A program made the translations under genes and the position numbers. This document shows positions 1 to 7,256 of a DNA stretch of 40,908 bases, piece by piece. The stretch is taken from positions 1 to 40,908 of the forward strand of contig NZ_VCJS01000112.1 of assembly GCF_005893125.1 (NCBI RefSeq), in the 5' to 3' direction. The notes beneath the pieces are model-generated. The model saw only the letters and a program-made list of their open reading frames with translations. It was not told the DNA's origin and searched no databases. The DNA is from Nonomuraea basaltis (lineage in GTDB: Bacteria > Actinomycetota > Actinomycetes > Streptosporangiales > Streptosporangiaceae). Each line of letters begins with the position of its first letter. The stretch's first letter is position 1.

Positions 1-201
1 GGGCGACATGGGGGGAAGTGGGTGGAAAAGGTGGATAATTGGAGTAAACCGGAAGTGGGGGATAAGCGTCTGGGATCTGACAAATGTTGTGCATTCCGGG
101 TTATGAAGTGAAACAGTATGTCAGCTTTTAAGGCTTAGTGTGGTCGCGCGATTACTGTTCGTTATCGTCGCTTCAATGTGACCAATCCGTAGCCGTTCGC
201 C
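1..201. other. Upstream region of the sigD-type gene
   Basis: I see no gene here. This stretch is less GC-rich than the rest of the window, as expected for a regulatory region. A weak sigma-70-like pair (CTGACA at 77-82 and TTATGA at 101-106, 18 bp apart) could be a promoter for the sigma factor gene, but the match is poor. The left edge of the window cuts off further context. Confidence 0.4.
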
Positions 202-867
202 ATGACGACAGGCCGGATCAGTGCGGGCATCATGCCTATCGTGAGCGAGGGAAGCGTCGCCGACGCCAAAATTGGGGTAAGGCTCGCGTCGAGACTTCCG
301 GTACGGACGGATGACTCCGACCTTAGGGAACTGACGAGCCTCGCCGTGCAGGGAGATCGCAGTGCGATCGAATCTCTGCTCGGTGAGTTGCGTCCGATGG
401 TGGTGCGGTATTGCCGCGCCAGGCTGGGCAGGGTTACTGGGCAATATCACATTGCCGATGACGTTGCCCAAGAGGTGTGCATCGCGGTGTTGTCCGCGTT
501 GCCGCGATACCGGGACATGGGGCGGCCATTCGCGTCCTTCGTCTTCGGGATCGCCTCGCACAAGGTGGCAGATGCGCTGCGGAGTTCGGTGCGGTCCGCC
601 GTACCGACGCAGGATCTGCCCGACGGTCCGGACGACGGGCCTGGGCCTGAGGAGACCGTGGTCCGCTACATCGAGGTCGAGCACGCGCGCAGGCTGCTTG
701 CTCGGCTGCCCGAGAATCAGCGGGAGTTGCTGCTGTTGCGAGTGGTGTCGGGGCTGTCGGCCGAGGAGACCGGTAATGTACTCGGCATGTCACCAGGTGC
801 GGTCCGCGTCGCCCAGCATCGGGCGTTGGCCAGGTTGCGGCAGATGGCGGAGCTGGAGTCGGCTTGA
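202..867 (+). CDS. sigD: RNA polymerase sigma factor, SigD/ShbA type
   Basis: This is a sigma-70 family factor of about 221 residues with only the sigma-2 and sigma-4 regions. The sigma-2 region contains VVRYCRARLG, DDVAQEVC and ALPRYRDMGRPF...GIASHKVADALR, which match actinobacterial SigD (M. tuberculosis) and ShbA (Streptomyces, which drives hrdB transcription) closely. The sigma-4 helix-turn-helix is near the C-terminus (GLSAEETGNVLGMSPGAVRVAQHRALARLR). Neither the ATG at 202 nor the in-frame ATG at 232 has a good ribosome binding site, and homologues vary at the N-terminus, so the start is uncertain. The stop overlaps the TTG start of the next gene (TTGA), so the sigma factor and its likely anti-sigma partner are translationally coupled. 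The guaB2-guaB3 location is conserved for this family. Confidence 0.93.
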   Translation: MTTGRISAGIMPIVSEGSVADAKIGVRLASRLPVRTDDSDLRELTSLAVQGDRSAIESLLGELRPMVVRYCRARLGRVTGQYHIADDVAQEVCIAVLSALPRYRDMGRPFASFVFGIASHKVADALRSSVRSAVPTQDLPDGPDDGPGPEETVVRYIEVEHARRLLARLPENQRELLLLRVVSGLSAEETGNVLGMSPGAVRVAQHRALARLRQMAELESA

Positions 868-1208
868 CTCCGGAGGAGGAGACCGACGCGTTGTTCGACG
901 TGCTCGGTCGTGGAGAGGGGCTGCCTGATTCGGCAGCTCCTGGCGATCCAGGCGGCTGGGGCGATCCGGCCGTGCGATTCCTGGCCGCTTTGGTGAAGGA
1001 TGTCGTCGATTTCGACGGTCTGCGGCATTCCTTGGTGATCGGTGGTGTCGGTCGATCGCGTTTCTCCGCGATCGATGATCGTGACGGTGGCCGGTCCTGC
1101 CTCTCCGCGGTTCGTGATGAGCACGGCGACGGTGGTCGGGCGGGCTCGTCCGTGTTCGGTGAGGTTGGTCAGCGGCGTTCCTCCGTGTCGATGACGCCGT
1201 CGACGTAG
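864..1208 (+). CDS. Short RsdA-like anti-sigma-D protein (sigma-binding segment only)
   Basis: This small protein (about 114 residues) starts with TTG overlapping the sigma factor stop. Its first 45 residues (acidic TDALFDVLGRGE, then DPAVRFLAALVKDVVD) resemble the sigma-D-binding segment of RsdA, which in mycobacteria sits at this position and continues into a membrane-spanning, protease-regulated protein. Here the remainder is hydrophilic (Arg, Gly, Asp and Ser) with no transmembrane helix, and the 3' end runs about 40 bp into the convergent DUF5319 gene. It is either a minimal soluble anti-sigma factor or a truncated remnant whose 3' half is no longer native coding sequence. The family assignment rests on position and the short N-terminal resemblance. 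Confidence 0.6.
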   Translation: MTPEEETDALFDVLGRGEGLPDSAAPGDPGGWGDPAVRFLAALVKDVVDFDGLRHSLVIGGVGRSRFSAIDDRDGGRSCLSAVRDEHGDGGRAGSSVFGEVGQRRSSVSMTPST

Positions 1209-1546
1209 CCTCTGGCGTACTCCCAGCTGACGTAGTCGGCGGGGTCCGGGTGGAAGGCCGGCTCGTGGACTTGGGGCTGGCCTTTCTCGATCATCTGTCG
1301 TAGGTTGCCGCGCAGCAGCTCCCAGTCGAAGAAGTGCTGCTCGCCGCATTCCGGGCAGTCGAGCACGAGACCCAGCACCCCCTGCGGTTCGAGCAGGGAG
1401 CGGAAGACCTCGACGTCGGCGAGGTCGGTGATGGCCTCGTCACGCTCGGCCGCGGTCAGTGGCTCGGCGTCGTCGAGTGCGCCCATCGCAGAGGAAGGGT
1501 CGTTCGGGTCGTCCGCGAACGGGTCGCGGGGGACGTCTTCCAGCAC
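1169..1546 (-). CDS. DUF5319 family protein (Rv3412-like)
   Basis: This acidic protein of 125 residues, with a GTG start, belongs to the actinobacterial DUF5319 family. Visible landmarks are the N-terminal DPFADDPNDP segment, a central LDCPECGEQHFFDWELLRGNL block with a CxxCxxxH pattern that could bind a metal, and the C-terminal PDPADYVSWEYARGYVDGV. The molecular function is unknown. The gene is conserved between sigD and guaB2 in actinobacteria (Rv3412 in M. tuberculosis). It lies 39 bp downstream of the TrmB/LuxR-type gene on the same strand and ends convergently against the RsdA-like gene. Confidence 0.9.
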   Translation of the reverse strand: MLEDVPRDPFADDPNDPSSAMGALDDAEPLTAAERDEAITDLADVEVFRSLLEPQGVLGLVLDCPECGEQHFFDWELLRGNLRQMIEKGQPQVHEPAFHPDPADYVSWEYARGYVDGVIDTEERR

Positions 1547-1585
1547 CTTCCCACCATATGACCGATGCGGCCCCAGCGGTGAGTA

Positions 1586-2602
1586 TTAGCTCAGCCATCC
1601 GCGCCTGGTGGCCTCCACACCTGCGTGGAAGCGTGATTGAGTGCCCAGCTCGGCCATGGCGTCGGCGAATCTGGCGCGTACCGTCCTGACCGACACGCCG
1701 AGCTGGCGGGCGATCGAGTCGTCGCACATTCCCTGCGCGGCCAGGCGCAGGACCTGGACCATCCCCTCGCCTCGGCGGCCCCAGGGGAGGGGTACGGCCC
1801 TGGCCCAGAGCTCGTTGAAGAGCGCGCGGAGCATGCCGACGACGAGCGGGGTGCGTACGAGGTAGAAGTTGTAGGCGTGGTCGGGCAGGCTGCCGCCCCA
1901 GAAGGGGGGCAGGCCGGCGACCTCCGATCCCGCGGTCATGAACCAGCTCGGCACCCGGTGCAGGGTGCGTACCCGGCCGCCGGTCTCGATGAGGCTGGTC
2001 AGCCGGTCGCGAACACCGGGCAGGGCGAGGGTGTCGACCGGGATGACGGCGTGGACGGTGAGCAGGGAACGTTTCTGGGCGTCTATCCATGGGTCCGCAA
2101 ATTTGCGAACAAAGTCGGTCATGGTGCGCTCGTCCGGGATCGCGGTGAGTAAGTCCATCGGCGACGACAGGGACTGCACGGCGATGCCCACCACGCTCTC
2201 GTACAGCACGTCCGCGCCGCTCACCAGCTCCACCGTGAAGGGGCCGCTCTGGTAGTCGCGCCCGGCGTCGTAGTCGCGGATCAGGTTGCGGATCGAGCCG
2301 AACGCCGAGTCGATCATGCGGCTCTCCTCGGCCAGCCGGTCGAGGCGCTCGGCGATCACCCTGCCGAGGGCGGCGGCCGGATGCCTGGCCAGGTATTCCC
2401 CTGACTGTTCGTCGACCACTCCCAGCTTGACCAGGTCGTCGAGCTGGCGGCCGACCTTCTCGACGGGCCCGTCCATGGCCTGGGCGAGATCGGTTCGCGT
2501 CGCTCTGTGCAGGCGCAGGATCGCCGTGTAGAGCGCGCTGTGGGCCGGGTCGAGGCCCAGCGTCTCGAAGGGGTCTGACGCGGTGCAGGACTCGTTGCGC
2601 AT
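1586..2602 (-). CDS. TrmB-like/LuxR-type transcriptional regulator
   Basis: This is a regulator of 338 residues. The ATG at 2602 is chosen because GGAG lies 7 bases upstream; an extension upstream stays open but looks non-coding. The N-terminal 80 residues form a winged-helix module of TrmB type (FETLGLDPAHSALYTAIL...TDLAQAMDG...LDDLVKLGVV). A central region of about 170 residues may sense a ligand. The C-terminus is a LuxR-type helix-turn-helix (LRLAAQGMCDDSIARQLGVSVRTVRARFADAM). Such composite regulators are numerous in actinomycetes and often lie near the genes they control, but no target is obvious here. A 14-bp palindrome at 2707-2720, upstream of the start, is a candidate operator. Confidence 0.85.
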   Translation of the reverse strand: MRNESCTASDPFETLGLDPAHSALYTAILRLHRATRTDLAQAMDGPVEKVGRQLDDLVKLGVVDEQSGEYLARHPAAALGRVIAERLDRLAEESRMIDSAFGSIRNLIRDYDAGRDYQSGPFTVELVSGADVLYESVVGIAVQSLSSPMDLLTAIPDERTMTDFVRKFADPWIDAQKRSLLTVHAVIPVDTLALPGVRDRLTSLIETGGRVRTLHRVPSWFMTAGSEVAGLPPFWGGSLPDHAYNFYLVRTPLVVGMLRALFNELWARAVPLPWGRRGEGMVQVLRLAAQGMCDDSIARQLGVSVRTVRARFADAMAELGTQSRFHAGVEATRRGWLS

Positions 2603-2697
2603 TGTGTGCGGCTCCGTAGGGGGTACACGGGCGTGCCGCGAGAATAACGCCGCAATACGCCCGTGTCCGCTTCTTGCTCCGACTCGCCGTTGGCACG

Positions 2698-2720
2698 GTG
2701 CAACTTCGTGCAATTGCACG
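2698..2720. promoter_or_regulatory. Candidate operator: palindrome plus half-site
   Basis: A perfect 14-bp palindrome, CGTGCAATTGCACG, lies at 2707-2720. An extra half-site GTGCAA is at 2698-2703, 10 bp before the next GTGCAA. The site is 105-122 bp upstream of the LuxR-type regulator start, a typical position for autoregulation. The symmetry is seen directly; the function is inferred. Confidence 0.5.
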
Positions 2721-2859
2721 TTTTCACATTGCGTTGTTCCGTTCAGTAACGCAGGATTTACTTAGCGTCGGCATCCTTCAAGGGTGCGGTCGCGCCGCCC
2801 ATCAGGACGCGGAGGGGGGTTCGGTGGGTGCGTTGCGCAGCCACGCCCGGATGCCGGTG

Positions 2860-2907
2860 GCCGGGGGATGGGACGGATCACCGACCGTCCCGTCCCCCGG
2901 CACTTTT
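2860..2907 (+). terminator. Strong hairpin with short T-run upstream of guaB2
   Basis: Arms of 17 bp at 2860-2876 and 2885-2901 pair throughout, with one G-T wobble, around an 8-nt loop, and ACTTTT follows. The form is that of an intrinsic terminator reading toward guaB2. No plus-strand gene ends nearby (the nearest ends at 1208), so it could instead be a leader attenuator for guaB2 or an insulator. Confidence 0.6.
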
Positions 2908-2956
2908 GATGCCGGGAGTACGACGGACCGTGGGGGTCATCGTCCTCCCGGCATCA
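2907..2956. other. Second hairpin in the guaB2 upstream region
   Basis: A perfect 12-bp inverted repeat (TGATGCCGGGAG at 2907-2918 and CTCCCGGCATCA at 2945-2956) surrounds a 26-nt loop. It starts in the T-run of the preceding hairpin, so the two structures abut and share a few bases. They could be tandem terminators or alternative folds. Confidence 0.6.
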
Positions 2957-3054
2957 GGGCGAGGGGGCGCGGTCGCCCGGAGGAGCGGCGGCATCTGGCG
3001 ACCGAGCCCGTCTCACGGGGTGAGGCCATGAAAACGGGTTTTGGAGGCAGGCCC

Positions 3055-3060
3055 TAGACT
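3055..3060 (+). promoter_or_regulatory. Candidate -10 element of guaB2
   Basis: TAGACT fits the actinobacterial TANNNT consensus. Transcription would start about 30 nt before the guaB2 ATG. No good -35 is visible at 16-18 bp, which is common for RbpA/CarD-assisted promoters. If this is the main promoter, the two hairpins lie upstream of the transcript. Confidence 0.4.
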
Positions 3061-3096
3061 TGGCTGAATTACAGCAACGGCAGAGGGGGCCGCAGC

Positions 3097-4578
3097 ATGT
3101 CAAAGTTCACGGAGATGGGTCTAACCTTCGATGACGTGCTGCTGGTGCCGGCTTATTCAGACCTCCAGCCAGGGGAGGCGGACACCAGGTCCCGCCTGTC
3201 GAAGGGCGTCTCGCTGTCCATCCCGCTGGTCTCTGCGGCCATGGACACGGTCACCGAGGCGCGCATGGCGGTGGCCATGGCCAGGCAGGGCGGCATCGGC
3301 ATCCTCCATCGCAACCTGTCGGTCGAAGAGCAGGCCCAGCAAGTAGACCTGGTCAAACGGTCCGAGGCGGGGATGGTGACCAACCCGGTCACCTGCAGCC
3401 CGGACGACACGCTGGCCGACGTGGAGCGGCTGTGCGCGACGTACCGGATCTCGGGTGTGCCCGTGACGGACGTGTCGGGCACGCTGGTCGGCATCGTGAC
3501 AAATCGTGACATGCGCTTCGAGACCGACCAGTCGCGACCCGTACGCCAGGTCATGACCAAGATGCCGCTCGTCACCGCCCCGGTGGGGGTGTCGCGCGAC
3601 GAGGCGTTCGCCCTGCTCAGGCAGAACAAGATCGAGAAGCTGCCCCTGGTCGACTCCGAGGGCAGGCTGCGCGGCCTGATCACGGTCAAGGACTTCACCA
3701 AGAGCGAGCAATATCCGCTGTCCACCAAGGACGCCGACGGCCGCCTGCTGGTGGGCGCGGCCGTGGGGGTCGGCGGCGACGCCGAGCTGCGGGCCAAGGC
3801 GCTGATCGAGGCCGGGGTCGACGTGGTGGTCGTGGACGTGGCCCACGGGCACTCCAAGGGGCTGGCCGACATGATCGCCAAGGTCAAGGCCAACAGCAAG
3901 GTCGAGGTCATCGGCGGCAACATCGCGACCAGGGCGGGCGCGCAGATGCTGGTCGACGCGGGCGCGGACGCCGTCAAGGTGGGGGTCGGGCCCGGCTCCA
4001 TCTGCACCACCCGGGTGGTCGCCGGAGTCGGCGCGCCGCAGGTGACGGCCATCCACGAGGCGTCCAAGGCGTGCGCTCCCGCCGGGGTCCCGGTGATCGG
4101 CGACGGCGGGCTGCAATACTCCGGCGACATCGTCAAGGCCATCGCGGCCGGTGCGAACACGGTCATGCTCGGCTCGCTGCTCGCCGGGTGCGAGGAGTCG
4201 CCCGGTGAGCTGATCTTCATCAACGGCAAGCAGTTCAAGTCCTACCGGGGCATGGGGTCGCTGGGCGCGGTGCGCAACCGCGAGCGCGGCGGCACCTCCT
4301 TCAGCAAGGACCGCTACGCCCAGGCCGGGGTCGATGGCGAGGACAAGTTCATCCCCGAGGGCATCGAGGGGCAGGTCCCCTACCGGGGCCCGGTCGCGGC
4401 CGTCGCGCACCAGCTCGTCGGCGGGCTCCGCCAGGGCATGTGGTACGCCGGGTGCCGCACGATCGATCAGATGCACACCGACTGCGAGCTCATGCCGATC
4501 ACGTCGGCGGGTCTCAAGGAGAGCCACCCCCACGACATCGTGATGACCGTGGAAGCCCCGAACTATCACAGAAGGTAA
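3097..4578 (+). CDS. guaB: Inosine-5'-monophosphate dehydrogenase GuaB2
   Basis: This enzyme oxidises IMP to XMP with NAD+, the committed step of guanine nucleotide synthesis, and acts as a cytoplasmic tetramer. The length (493 residues) is normal. The N-terminus MGLTFDDVLLVPAYSD is characteristic. A tandem CBS (Bateman) domain lies at about residues 95-205. The catalytic loop GPGSICTTRVVAGVGAPQ carries the nucleophilic cysteine, followed by the phosphate-binding segment GDGGLQYSGDIVKAIAAGA and the flap containing YRGMGS. A G-rich ribosome binding site precedes the ATG. guaB3 follows after 4 bp and the pair is almost certainly an operon. Symbols guaB and guaB2 are both used for this gene in actinobacteria. 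Confidence 0.98.
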   Translation: MSKFTEMGLTFDDVLLVPAYSDLQPGEADTRSRLSKGVSLSIPLVSAAMDTVTEARMAVAMARQGGIGILHRNLSVEEQAQQVDLVKRSEAGMVTNPVTCSPDDTLADVERLCATYRISGVPVTDVSGTLVGIVTNRDMRFETDQSRPVRQVMTKMPLVTAPVGVSRDEAFALLRQNKIEKLPLVDSEGRLRGLITVKDFTKSEQYPLSTKDADGRLLVGAAVGVGGDAELRAKALIEAGVDVVVVDVAHGHSKGLADMIAKVKANSKVEVIGGNIATRAGAQMLVDAGADAVKVGVGPGSICTTRVVAGVGAPQVTAIHEASKACAPAGVPVIGDGGLQYSGDIVKAIAAGANTVMLGSLLAGCEESPGELIFINGKQFKSYRGMGSLGAVRNRERGGTSFSKDRYAQAGVDGEDKFIPEGIEGQVPYRGPVAAVAHQLVGGLRQGMWYAGCRTIDQMHTDCELMPITSAGLKESHPHDIVMTVEAPNYHRR

Positions 4579-4582
4579 GTTG

Positions 4583-5704
4583 ATGACTCAGCAGGTGGAG
4601 ATCGGCCGGGGGAAGACCGGGCGGCGAGCGTACGCGCTCGACGAGATCGGTCTGGTGCCCTCGCGGCGCACGCGTGACCCGGAGGAGGTCTCGATCGCCT
4701 GGCAGATCGACGCCTACCGGTTCGAGCTGCCCGTGGTCGTCGCGCCCATGGACAGCGTGGTGTCGCCCGCCACCGCGATCGAGATCGGGCGGCTCGGCGG
4801 CCTGGCCCCGCTCGACCTCGAGGGGCTCTGGACGCGGTACGAAGACCCGTTGCCGCTGCTGGAGGAGTGCGCCGCCCTCGACATGACGGCGGCCACGAAG
4901 CGGCTCCAGGAGATCTACGCGGCGCCGATCAAGGAGGACCTGATCGGGCGGCGGATCGAGGAGATCCGGGCCTCCGGGGTGACGACGGCCGTGCGGCTGT
5001 CGCCGCAGCGCACCGTCCAATACCACAAGGCCGTGATCGACGCGGGCGTCGACATCTTCGTCATCCGCGGCACGACCGTGTCCGCTGAGCACGTGTCGGG
5101 GCGGGCCGAGCCGCTCAACCTCAAGCAGTTCATCTACGAGCTGGACGTGCCGGTCATCGTGGGCGGCTGCGCCACGTACACGGCGTCTCTGCACCTCATG
5201 CGCACGGGCGCGGCCGGGGTGCTGGTCGGGTTCGGCGGCGGGGCCTCGCACACGACGCGTAACGTGCTCGGGGTGGCGGTGCCGATGGCCACCGCGATCT
5301 CGGACGTCGCGGCGGCGCGCCGTGACTACATGGACGAGTCGGGCGGCCGCTACGTCCACGTGATCGCCGACGGCGGCATGGGCACCTCGGGAGACATCGC
5401 CAAGGCGATCGCCTGCGGGGCCGACGCCGTGATGGTGGGCTCGCCGCTGGCCCGCGCGGCCGAGGCGCCCGGGCACGGGTTCCACTGGGGGTCGGAGGCA
5501 CACCATCCTGACCTGCCCAGGGGGCGGCGCGTCGAGTTCGGGACCGTGGGGACGCTGGCGCAGATCCTGCACGGGCCGTCCAGCGTGGCGGACGGGTCCA
5601 TGAACCTGATGGGCGCGCTGAAGCGGACCATGGCCTCCACCGGATACTCCGACATCAAGGAGTTCCAGCGGGTGGAGGTCGTCGTCGCGCCGATCCAGCG
5701 CTGA
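4583..5704 (+). CDS. guaB3: GuaB3 family IMP dehydrogenase-related protein
   Basis: This 373-residue IMPDH/GMP reductase-fold paralogue follows guaB2. The ATG at 4583 is preferred over the adjacent TTG at 4580, with GAAGG just upstream. It begins with the family signature VEIGRGKTGRRAYALDEI and has no CBS domains. At the position of the catalytic cysteine loop of GuaB2 (GSICTTR) it reads GASHTTR, so the nucleophilic cysteine is absent, as in the mycobacterial homologue. IMP dehydrogenase activity is therefore doubtful. The phosphate-binding segment (IADGGMGTSGDIAKAIACGADAV) is retained. A structural or regulatory role alongside GuaB2 is possible but not shown by the sequence. A hairpin terminator follows. 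Confidence 0.95.
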   Translation: MTQQVEIGRGKTGRRAYALDEIGLVPSRRTRDPEEVSIAWQIDAYRFELPVVVAPMDSVVSPATAIEIGRLGGLAPLDLEGLWTRYEDPLPLLEECAALDMTAATKRLQEIYAAPIKEDLIGRRIEEIRASGVTTAVRLSPQRTVQYHKAVIDAGVDIFVIRGTTVSAEHVSGRAEPLNLKQFIYELDVPVIVGGCATYTASLHLMRTGAAGVLVGFGGGASHTTRNVLGVAVPMATAISDVAAARRDYMDESGGRYVHVIADGGMGTSGDIAKAIACGADAVMVGSPLARAAEAPGHGFHWGSEAHHPDLPRGRRVEFGTVGTLAQILHGPSSVADGSMNLMGALKRTMASTGYSDIKEFQRVEVVVAPIQR

Positions 5705-5719
5705 CGCGGTTTTTCTGGC

Positions 5720-5750
5720 GGCCCGCTGCCCGTTGGGGCGGCGGGCCGTT
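5720..5750 (+). terminator. Terminator of the guaB2-guaB3 operon
   Basis: Arms of 12 bp at 5720-5731 and 5736-5747 pair with one T-G wobble around the GTTG tetraloop, 16 bp after the guaB3 stop. The tail GTTGTCTGT has few Ts, as is usual in GC-rich actinobacteria. Confidence 0.75.
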
Positions 5751-5833
5751 GTCTGTCGGACGTGGCCTGAACTTCGGCGGATCAGGCCGGCGGCGCCAGC
5801 CGGGGGATCGTGGTCATGGCCTGAGCCAGCGGC

Positions 5834-6502
5834 TCAATCCCAAGGCTTCCAGTCGTCCGTGGGAATCTCGACGCCGATCGGGTCGGGCAAGGTGATCGTC
5901 TCGCCAAGGCTCCAGCTCTCCTTGTGGAGGTAGGCGCTGGAGGCCTGGTCGGGGATCGAGTAGAGGGTGATCCTCGAGACGGCCGGGTCGAGGTCGATGA
6001 GCAGGTAGTAGGAGATCTCGGCACGGGCGTATCCACACCACTTGCCCTTGCCTGCTCGCTTGGCGGTCGGGGGTCGGTCTTGGTGTGCGTTAGAGGGAGA
6101 TGTCACTTCGACGACCATTTCAGCCTGGTCGGTGACCAGATACCGGAGGCCGAACTTCCGGGCCTCCTGTATGACCTCGGCGTCCATCACAATGAGATCC
6201 GGGATGTAAGCGTTCTCATCGGCGACGAAGTCCAGCCCGGCGCCGGAGAGGCATCGCCACCGGTAGGACGGGTCTGTAATGCGTGCGCGAAGGATGATCT
6301 CGGTGATCTCCATACCGATGAGGCTGTGGTCAAACCGGGGGGCGGGGGACACGACGATCTCTCCATCGATGATTTCGACTCGGGTGCCGTCGTCCGGGAT
6401 GTGGAGATAGTCGTGGAGTTCACCCTCAACCCACATCTGATATGGCGAGTCGGGCAGGATGATGCGGTGCTTTTCCTGCAGGGTAACGACAGTGGCGGTC
6501 AC
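5834..6502 (-). CDS. Uma2 family (DUF820) nuclease-fold protein
   Basis: This protein of about 222 residues belongs to the Uma2/DUF820 family, predicted PD-(D/E)XK restriction-endonuclease-like proteins that are abundant in cyanobacteria and actinomycetes. Family landmarks are RVEIIDGEIVVSPAP near the N-terminus, YIPDLIVMDAE (the PD motif), MVVEVTSPSN (the ExV-type motif) and YARAEISYYLLID. The biological role is not established. I chose the GTG at 6502 because AGGGAGGAG lies about 9 nt upstream; an in-frame GTG at 6523 would place that Shine-Dalgarno inside the coding region. The gene diverges from the tetR-like gene. Confidence 0.85.
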   Translation of the reverse strand: MTATVVTLQEKHRIILPDSPYQMWVEGELHDYLHIPDDGTRVEIIDGEIVVSPAPRFDHSLIGMEITEIILRARITDPSYRWRCLSGAGLDFVADENAYIPDLIVMDAEVIQEARKFGLRYLVTDQAEMVVEVTSPSNAHQDRPPTAKRAGKGKWCGYARAEISYYLLIDLDPAVSRITLYSIPDQASSAYLHKESWSLGETITLPDPIGVEIPTDDWKPWD

Positions 6503-6618
6503 TTCTTGTGACTCCTCCCTCACGATCAGCTCCCGTCATCGTATGAGATCTCCTCACTCACTGTACTCAAGATACTGCAGAACGTTGTTTTTATCCCGTA
6601 TTTTGCCTTTCCTGTAAG

Positions 6619-6646
6619 CCCTAGGGTACAACCTAGGGAATCTAGG
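6619..6646. promoter_or_regulatory. Candidate TetR operator (CCTAGG repeats)
   Basis: CCCTAGGG at 6619-6626 and CCTAGGG at 6632-6638 are separated by TACAA, and a third CTAGG is at 6642-6646. The copies lie 17-44 bp before the tetR-like start and in the gap to the divergent Uma2 gene. Position and symmetry suggest an autoregulatory operator. Confidence 0.5.
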
Positions 6647-6662
6647 AAGCGGGAGATGGCGG

Positions 6663-7256
6663 ATGGCTGCGCGTGCGGGGTTGACGGCTGAGCGGGTTAC
6701 CCGGGCCGCGGCCGAACTCGCCGACGAGGTCGGGTTCGACAACGTCACCGTGTCCGCGCTGGCGCGGAGGTTCGGGGTCAAGGACGCGAGCCTGTACTCG
6801 CATGTGAGGAATCTCCAGGACCTGCGTACCCGGGTGGCCATCCTGGCCGCCGGGGAGATGGTCGATCTCATCGGCGTGGCCGTGGCGGGGCGTTCGGGGA
6901 AGGACGCGCTGGCCGCGTTCGCCGGCGCCTACCGCGAGTACGCGCTGCGGCATCCCGGGCGTTACGCGGCCACGCAGAGCAAGCTCGACCTGGCCCAGGT
7001 AACCGACACCACGATGTTCCGGCGCACCGGCGAGCTGACGTACGGGATGTTGCGCGGCTACGACCTGGAGGAGCCCGACCTGACCGACGCGGTGCGGCTG
7101 CTGCGCAGCACCTTCCACGGATACACCAGCCTTGAGGCCACGGGGAGTTTCGCGCATCCCAGGGACGTGAACACGTCCTGGGATCGGGCCATCGACGCGC
7201 TGCACGTGCTGCTCCAGAACTGGCCGCGAGCGAACGACGAGGAGCGGGGAAGATGA
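6663..7256 (+). CDS. TetR family transcriptional regulator
   Basis: This 197-residue one-component repressor has an N-terminal TetR helix-turn-helix at about residues 8-55 (ERVTRAAAELADEVGFDNVTVSALARRFGVKDASLYSHVRN) and a helical C-terminal ligand-binding domain of the TetR_C/WHG type. GGGAG lies about 8 nt before the ATG. The stop overlaps the start of the decayed alpha/beta hydrolase remnant (ATGA), an arrangement typical of a TetR gene in an operon with the hydrolase it controls. Its original target is therefore probably destroyed, leaving autoregulation or the divergent Uma2 gene as possible targets. Confidence 0.93.
   Translation: MAARAGLTAERVTRAAAELADEVGFDNVTVSALARRFGVKDASLYSHVRNLQDLRTRVAILAAGEMVDLIGVAVAGRSGKDALAAFAGAYREYALRHPGRYAATQSKLDLAQVTDTTMFRRTGELTYGMLRGYDLEEPDLTDAVRLLRSTFHGYTSLEATGSFAHPRDVNTSWDRAIDALHVLLQNWPRANDEERGR

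Larger units (their letters stand above)
2603..3096. other. Divergent intergenic region between the LuxR-type gene and guaB2
   Basis: This 494-bp stretch has no convincing gene. It holds a GTGCAA-type operator candidate (2698-2720), two consecutive strong hairpins (2860-2956), a -10-like TAGACT (3055-3060) and the guaB2 ribosome binding region. Short open frames on both strands have no recognisable protein features. Confidence 0.7.
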
